A stretch of 59,591 bases of DNA from contig MKTD01000038.1 of NCBI GenBank assembly GCA_001898165.1, positions 1 to 59,591 on the forward strand. The letters run 5' to 3'. The first letter of the stretch is position 1; every line of letters begins with the position of its first letter. This document shows, one piece after another, positions 54,666-59,591 of the stretch. The notes beneath the pieces are model-generated. The model worked only from the letters and a program-made list of their open reading frames with translations, did no database searches and was not told where the DNA came from. The translations under genes were made by a program, and so were the position numbers. This stretch comes from Bacteroidia bacterium 43-41. Lineage in GTDB: Bacteria; Bacteroidota; Bacteroidia; Bacteroidales; Dysgonomonadaceae.

Positions 54666-55856
54666 ATGAAGATAAGATTATTATATGCCTTATTGGTTTT
54701 AGGAGTTGCGGCATCATTCAGTTCGTGCCGGGATAACGCTGTTGAGCCTATAGAGCCGGCAGAAGGACAGCAACTCACCTTTCTTCCCTCAGTGAAGAGC
54801 ATGAATGAAGAGGTGATCCATACACGGGCAACCGGTAATGTGTTTTTCGAAAATGGAGATGAGATAACCGTTAAGATTACGACAAGCAGAGGGGTAACCC
54901 ACCCAAACTATGCCTATACTTATGCGGGCGGTACATTTACCGGCAATTTCTTTTTCACTCCCGATCAGACCTATATCACTCAATTGGAGGCTCTATGGCC
55001 GGCTGAGGGGTCCCAAGGCAGGGCGCAAATCATCACCGACCAGCGGAAATACGATGATTACAAACAGGCGAACCGTTTGAGAGCGACGGGCAGTACGGAG
55101 AACATTATGCCAACAACTGCACCTGTGCCGTTGGTGTTTGAGCATGAGCAGAGCAGGATCACCTTCCGATTGGCGGGACAGAATGCCAACGGACTGATCA
55201 TTAAATCACTCCTTCTTGAACTTGAGAAGGTTGATCTTGGAGATGGAAAAGGATCGAGAGGCGTTGGCTTCTGGGCATATTGCGAAGATAAAGGCGCACT
55301 GAACGCAAAAATGATACTGCCAGCCGGTATTCAATTCGGGCCGAATTTAGATAATGACGAACGGATGAAAATAGGCTTGGTGACGGTGGGTACAGCAGGA
55401 AATTCCGCCGACGATTACCGGGGAATCATGTATATCCCCAACAGAACGGACATCATATTGAAGGCAAATCACGATTATCTGGTAACCCTTACGCCCGAAG
55501 GTTATGATCTGATGGCTACCGTTACCATTTCCGGTTTTCCACAGCCCGACGGAAATCATGTGGGTGTACCGTTTCAATTGCCTGTACAGAATACTGAAAC
55601 CGGGAAATATGAGATAAACACCGTCGCACAGCTGGTTACAATTTCGTGGCTGCTGGATGGTGGTTTGAACGGCGAGAAGCAAGCAGATTGGATGGCTCGT
55701 GAGTTTGATATTGTGAGTCCTGTTGTCGTGTCTGATAAGATAAAAGCGGAAGGTGACCGCTACCTGAATGTTACTACGCTGAAAAGCAATAAAGAAAAGT
55801 TTACCAATACCGACAAAGCTACCTATCCCAATGGTTCCAAGGTGTTTGGCGATTAA
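54666..55856 (+). CDS. Fimbrillin family protein
   Basis: The start at 54666 (MKIRLLYALLVLGVAASFSSC) gives a lipoprotein of 396 residues; an in-frame earlier start overlaps the previous gene. TRATGN near residue 55 is the processing-type site. LVFEHEQSRITFRL corresponds to the conserved H-xx-S/A-x-I/V strand, and VTISGFPQPDG to the end of the fimbrillin part. The last 80 residues are extra. Presumed minor subunit. Confidence 0.75.
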   Translation: MKIRLLYALLVLGVAASFSSCRDNAVEPIEPAEGQQLTFLPSVKSMNEEVIHTRATGNVFFENGDEITVKITTSRGVTHPNYAYTYAGGTFTGNFFFTPDQTYITQLEALWPAEGSQGRAQIITDQRKYDDYKQANRLRATGSTENIMPTTAPVPLVFEHEQSRITFRLAGQNANGLIIKSLLLELEKVDLGDGKGSRGVGFWAYCEDKGALNAKMILPAGIQFGPNLDNDERMKIGLVTVGTAGNSADDYRGIMYIPNRTDIILKANHDYLVTLTPEGYDLMATVTISGFPQPDGNHVGVPFQLPVQNTETGKYEINTVAQLVTISWLLDGGLNGEKQADWMAREFDIVSPVVVSDKIKAEGDRYLNVTTLKSNKEKFTNTDKATYPNGSKVFGD

Positions 55857-55885
55857 TTTTGATAGTTTATAAATAAAAGTGAAGC

Positions 55886-57109
55886 ATGAAACATAGTTTT
55901 TATATATACATGATTACCCCGATATTGGCCTTCAATCTTGCCGGATGCAGTAAGACGGACGAAGTTAATATCGGAGATGATATGCAACAGATAGAGGGTA
56001 TTGCATTGGGATTGGGTGCAGTGGGAACACCCGCCGCTACCAGGGCAACGGTCGGTGGTGTCACCTATTCCGTGAATACGGTTGAAGATCCAACACGGAC
56101 AAAAGATGACCAAAACTTTATAACAGGCAGAAGTAAATGGAAATTAGATTTTACTTTATATAATGGAGATGTTCCCACTCCGTATGGGCCGGGATCGTTT
56201 ACCGGTGTGACAGACAGTGATAACGATGGAAATTGGAAGCCCGGATCAGATTATTTTTTCCCCAACTATTTCAAACCTTGGGCGGAAGCCTGGCTTTATC
56301 CCGACACAAAAGACAAAACTGTTGCTAAGAATCAATCTAATAGAGATGATTTGACTGCTCAGGATATATTGTACAGGCCTAAAAGCCAGCTGAATCCTAT
56401 TGCAAAAAAAATAACCGTTGAACTAAGCCATCGGCGGGCAATGATCAATTTCAAATTCGAGGGGCTTGTCCGAGAGGATATTAGTGAATCAACCGTCCTC
56501 GTTCGGTTGGGTACCGATGTTTATACTCCTTATAATGTAAGGACAACGGGTACGCTAGAATATATGTTGATCCTGCCGGAGAATACGCCCGCGTCAAGTG
56601 AGATTATAGTGGAGTATAAGACTATGGGGAATCCTCTCCAGCAGCCAATTGAATATAAACAGAAAGTAAAGTTGATTGGTACAGGCACATTAGGAAGCAA
56701 TAACTGCTATTGTTTTACCTTGTCGGGCAAAGAACTGAAAATATCTCCGGTCACTATCGTAAACTGGGCTACAGGCCAACCGGTTTCAGGAGAATATGTA
56801 GCTGTGACCGCCTATCCTACGTTCAAAGGACCGGCAAACAGCACCTATTACTTCTATTATGACAATCAATTGACGGAAGATGGGACTTTAACCGGAACTC
56901 CGAAATTGCAGGAAATTAAATTCAACAACGACGGGGAGTGCACCATTAAGCCCGACGGACGAATCATAACCCATATTTTTAAAATTTCAAATCCGACGAC
57001 AGAAACGTATTGGAATTCATACAAGTTGACCGATCCTATAATATTAGGCGACACGGAGAAAATGTATATCGATTTAACTACAAAATCCATTCAAGCATTC
57101 AATCCTTAA
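55886..57109 (+). CDS. Fimbrillin family protein, last gene of the operon
   Basis: The 407-residue lipoprotein (signal LAFNLAGC) has the family motifs TRATVGGVTY near residue 50, WAEAWLYPD, VELSHRRAMINFKF and VTIVNWATGQPVSGEYVAV. The C-terminal 70 residues go beyond the standard fold. It is followed by a strong terminator, so it ends the operon. Presumed minor or terminal subunit. Confidence 0.76.
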   Translation: MKHSFYIYMITPILAFNLAGCSKTDEVNIGDDMQQIEGIALGLGAVGTPAATRATVGGVTYSVNTVEDPTRTKDDQNFITGRSKWKLDFTLYNGDVPTPYGPGSFTGVTDSDNDGNWKPGSDYFFPNYFKPWAEAWLYPDTKDKTVAKNQSNRDDLTAQDILYRPKSQLNPIAKKITVELSHRRAMINFKFEGLVREDISESTVLVRLGTDVYTPYNVRTTGTLEYMLILPENTPASSEIIVEYKTMGNPLQQPIEYKQKVKLIGTGTLGSNNCYCFTLSGKELKISPVTIVNWATGQPVSGEYVAVTAYPTFKGPANSTYYFYYDNQLTEDGTLTGTPKLQEIKFNNDGECTIKPDGRIITHIFKISNPTTETYWNSYKLTDPIILGDTEKMYIDLTTKSIQAFNP

Positions 57110-57438
57110 TCAGAGACGTAAGCGGTTTATACCGCTATAGCCTCCCCCCATCTTAAAAAAATTGAAAACCGTATAACTTTGCTTATACGGTTTTTTTCAT
57201 TAAACCTTATCCGGAGGAACAACAAAAAATTAATTTAAATTATTTGTTTATTAACACATTGAATATGTAGTAATTAATGTATTGAAATGCTCGCATAATC
57301 ACAATTCAAAAATGTTAATGCCTTTATTATTCAAATAATTGTCTATTTAGTTATAACAAAAAAAATGGTTCGTATCTATTTTTACGACTGGAGATTTTTT
57401 TATTTTCTTAATGTTTTATCTTTTAAAAATTATTATCT
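57110..57438 (+). other. Intergenic region after the fimbrial operon
   Basis: Contains the operon terminator and a TATTTTTA near-match to a -7 box at about 57377-57384, 55 bases before the next gene. Otherwise AT-rich with no gene. Confidence 0.5.
57165..57197 (+). terminator. Terminator of the fimbrial operon
   Basis: Twelve-bp stem AAAACCGTATAA / TTATACGGTTTT with loop CTTTGC and T run. A smaller AGCGGT / ACCGCT hairpin sits at 57121-57136. Confidence 0.88.
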
Positions 57439-58410
57439 ATGAGAAAAATTGTTATACTTTTTGCATTTGTTGTTGTATCGGCAATTGCTATCACGTACTC
57501 TTCCTGTTCCAATGATTTGAATCTTGCGGAGGAAGAGAATGCTGTTGCCGTTATTGCAGAGACGCGCGCAGTAGAAGTTCCTCCATGTGTAGATCCCTGT
57601 CGCGACGTACAAGAAGTTCGCCTCTTGGCAGGGCAACATTACGAAGCCGGAAAAGTGTATGTGGTTAACAACAAAGAGAAATTGTTTGTTGCTTATGAAG
57701 CTACAGGAGATTGGAAATTGAAAGTGTTGCATCTTTTTGTTGGAGCTTGCGACAAGTTGCCGGTAAACAAACAAGGCAATCTTGTTCCGGGACAATTCCC
57801 CTACAAGGTTGAATTTAACGAGCTGCAAAACTTCTATTATTTTGAAATTCCGCTGAGCTCACTTCCCGAAGGATGTGTGTGTGTTGCAGCTCATGCCGAG
57901 GTGGTAAAAGTAGTTAACGGTAAAATTGTACAAAGCGAAACAGCCTTTGGCGAAGGCGTAAAAACCGGTAAAAACTGGTTTATGAAATTCGAATATTGCA
58001 TACAGGAATGCCCACCCGAAGAACCGCCGGTAGATGTATGCTATAAAGACGAAACAGCTTGGGCGGCAGGTTCCCGATATGTAGCGCAAGGCAACTGGGC
58101 AACTTATACCCCTTATGTGGCCAATACTCCTATCAATATTTATGCAGGTCAGAGTTATTTAGTCGGAACCGTTACTTTTTCACCGGTTGTTGATGGTAAA
58201 GTTACCATTACTCTCGCTGCGCTCAATGGAGCGATATTGCAGGATGTTGCCGAATCGGTAAAAATTCAGGGATACAATACTGCTCCAAGCGGCAACCCGG
58301 CACCCGGGCTATTTACTACTTACAAAGGCAAAGAAACAACAATAATTGTGGAAGCATTCGCTTACTATGGAATTCATTTAGACGTGCGGCGCGTTGTGGA
58401 TTGCGAGTAA
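57439..58410 (+). CDS. Two-domain Cys-containing lipoprotein
   Basis: The 323-residue precursor has a lipoprotein signal (FVVVSAIAITYSSC). Domain 1 (about 45-195) has VPPCVDPCRDV and several further Cys (VGACDKL, PEGCVCVAA, FEYCIQECPPEE). Domain 2 (about 205-322) begins CYKDETAWAAGSRYVAQGNW and has YAGQSYLVGTVTFS; it recalls a beta-sandwich domain common in Bacteroidota secreted proteins. The Pro/Glu linker EECPPEEPPVD-type separates them. Own promoter region and terminator, so not part of the fimbrial operon. Function unknown. Confidence 0.75.
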   Translation: MRKIVILFAFVVVSAIAITYSSCSNDLNLAEEENAVAVIAETRAVEVPPCVDPCRDVQEVRLLAGQHYEAGKVYVVNNKEKLFVAYEATGDWKLKVLHLFVGACDKLPVNKQGNLVPGQFPYKVEFNELQNFYYFEIPLSSLPEGCVCVAAHAEVVKVVNGKIVQSETAFGEGVKTGKNWFMKFEYCIQECPPEEPPVDVCYKDETAWAAGSRYVAQGNWATYTPYVANTPINIYAGQSYLVGTVTFSPVVDGKVTITLAALNGAILQDVAESVKIQGYNTAPSGNPAPGLFTTYKGKETTIIVEAFAYYGIHLDVRRVVDCE

Positions 58411-58429
58411 GGAGGTGTTCCGTTAGAAT

Positions 58430-58464
58430 TTAAAGAGAGGCAGGAATATCCTGCCTCTCTTTAA
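58430..58464. terminator. Bidirectional terminator with 16-bp perfect stem
   Basis: TTAAAGAGAGGCAGGA pairs perfectly with TCCTGCCTCTCTTTAA around an ATA loop. It lies between convergent genes and includes the AraC-type gene's stop codon. Confidence 0.9.
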
Positions 58465-59417
58465 TTAACGGGTAACGGATTATATCTAAGTTGTTTAAAA
58501 GCACTTGGAGAGACACCCTTTTTGTTTTTAAAAACCCGGTAGAAAGAGCTCTCACTCGAAAAACCCGACATTCGCGCAATTTCAGAGATCGATAGTGAAT
58601 TGGCTTTCAAAGGCGAACGAAGCAACTCTTCGGCATAAGTTATCCTGTAACTGTTCACCAAATCGCAAAAGCTGGTATTGAGTTCTTCGTTGACCACCCT
58701 CGAAACATAAGTACGATTGGTTTTCAACAACAAAGAAACATCAGTGATCTTTAGCTCTGGATTTTTAAAAATTTCCTTTTTCTCAAACAAATAGATCAAC
58801 TGATCCCGTAGCGATTTCAGATTGTCCAACCCGGGGATATAATAATGGGCGGCGGTTTTTTTCCCATTAAAAATCTTATTGAATTCATATTCGTTGACAT
58901 TTCGGGTAAAATACTCAATCGTAAACAGTTGCATATAACTCACGTAACCACTGAAAAATATACAGCCGGAATAAATTACGGAAGGTATAAACAGATACAA
59001 GGGATGCGAAATGAAATAGTTTTTTCCAATACTGCTTACAACCAACGAAACTAACGAGGCTAACAGGAACGCTGCAAGCACCCATTTCATGGGAGTTAAG
59101 TCTTTTCCTCCAATATCGGAGTAAAACGCTTTTACTCGTTTGTTGTACGTATCCATGAGTTTGAAACCGAAGTAGCCCGATAAAATAACTTGAATAAAAA
59201 AGAGGGCTTTAAACAGATATCCACGCAGAATCTGCAACCGTACCAATGGAGAATAAGGCTCGTAGCCGCTTTTTTTGTACATGACGGCTTGAATGAACGA
59301 CTCCACTTCAGCAGGTGTCATTAAAACGTAAATCACTACACTGTAGATGGTCAGCAGTACCGATGGCAAAACAAGCCAGGACCACTTATATTGTATCTTC
59401 GTATCTGTCGTCAGCAA
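58461..59417 (-). CDS. Membrane-anchored AraC-family regulator, 5' part probably broken or incomplete
   Basis: The region from TTG at 59417 gives 318 residues with about four membrane helices (WLVLPSVLLTIYSVVIYVLM; ALFFIQVILSGYFGF; VLAAFLLASLVSLVV; YLFIPSVIYSGCIFF). A C-terminal AraC HTH pair follows (ITDVSLLLKTNRTYVSRVVN and SISEIARMSGFSSESSFYRV). There is no ATG at the front. The frame stays open to 59513 with membrane-protein-like sequence (HHEYKLYTLLDSVWIFTSLF), then meets TGA at 59514-59516. Beyond that the same frame again looks coding up to near the window edge. So the gene is either interrupted by a nonsense change or its true start is unrecognised. It could regulate the adjacent lipoprotein or the fimbrial operon. 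Confidence 0.75.
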   Translation of the reverse strand: MLTTDTKIQYKWSWLVLPSVLLTIYSVVIYVLMTPAEVESFIQAVMYKKSGYEPYSPLVRLQILRGYLFKALFFIQVILSGYFGFKLMDTYNKRVKAFYSDIGGKDLTPMKWVLAAFLLASLVSLVVSSIGKNYFISHPLYLFIPSVIYSGCIFFSGYVSYMQLFTIEYFTRNVNEYEFNKIFNGKKTAAHYYIPGLDNLKSLRDQLIYLFEKKEIFKNPELKITDVSLLLKTNRTYVSRVVNEELNTSFCDLVNSYRITYAEELLRSPLKANSLSISEIARMSGFSSESSFYRVFKNKKGVSPSAFKQLRYNPLPVN

Positions 59418-59591
59418 CCTTATATAATAGTAATAAAGAGGGAAAACAAACAGCGAAGTAAATATCCATACACTGTCCAGAAGGGTATATAATTTATATT
59501 CATGGTGCGCCAGTCAAGGTAGTATATTAATCGTCCCTTTGGCAAGGATTAGGCAAGTGTTCTTTGAAAGTGACCTATCATCACCGGCTTA

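Overview
The window is chromosomal DNA from a member of the Bacteroidota, most likely order Bacteroidales and close to Porphyromonas, Dysgonomonas or Proteiniphilum. Many intergenic regions carry the Bacteroidota sigma-factor signature (a -7 box TAnnTTTG, sometimes with TTTG or TTG about 19-21 bases upstream). Shine-Dalgarno sequences are mostly absent. Typical families are present: PorT of the type IX secretion system, fimbrillins, DUF3575/DUF3868/DUF5119 fimbrial accessory proteins, TPR regulators with a membrane anchor, and a tmRNA whose tag ends in NYALAA. The genus is an inference.

Left end (1-3.3 kb): a decayed region. It holds a fragment of a peptidase-C39 domain whose catalytic Cys codon reads Tyr, fused to a fragment that looks like an outer-membrane beta-barrel receptor. 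It also holds a TPR regulator, a PIN-toxin/antitoxin pair and a beta-barrel C-terminus. 3.4-18.7 kb is ordinary core sequence: a FUSC-type membrane protein, a DUF5686 beta-barrel protein, EttA, a secreted dienelactone hydrolase, an internally deleted aldo/keto reductase, GapA, a 2[4Fe-4S] ferredoxin, PorT, a GT2-acyltransferase-MtaB operon, an acyl-CoA ligase, a small repetitive lipoprotein and a DUF3256 protein.

18.7-22.8 kb is a small accessory island between a tRNA-Arg gene and the tmRNA gene. It has an Xre-ImmA metallopeptidase regulator with a PIN-domain partner, then a DUF2442-HTH/DUF4160 pair enclosed by two direct repeats of about 230 bp. Each repeat holds a sequence resembling the 3' end of the tRNA. 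A cluster of TTGTCA/TGACAA sites lies in front of the regulator.

22.9-34.8 kb is again mostly housekeeping: NfnA/NfnB (ferredoxin-NADP transhydrogenase or glutamate-synthase-like), a TolC-RND-adaptor efflux operon, a tiny Cys-rich protein, a MITE-like hairpin next to a lone fimbrillin-DUF6359 lipoprotein, Ffh and FolD. A hybrid TPR histidine kinase and a convergent TPR regulator follow.

40.1-57.1 kb is one long fimbrial operon of ten genes: two envelope proteins (DUF3575; DUF3868 with an OmpA-like half), a DUF5119 lipoprotein, two giant paralogous fimbrillins each built of four tandem modules ending in a conserved Trp motif, a single fimbrillin, two proteins with GLUG-repeat C-terminal halves (tip or adhesin candidates) and two smaller fimbrillins. 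It ends at a strong terminator. A two-domain Cys-containing lipoprotein and a convergent membrane-anchored AraC regulator, which seems broken at its 5' side, close the window.

The most unusual items are the four-module fimbrillins and the tRNA-linked island of toxin-antitoxin-like pairs bounded by repeats.
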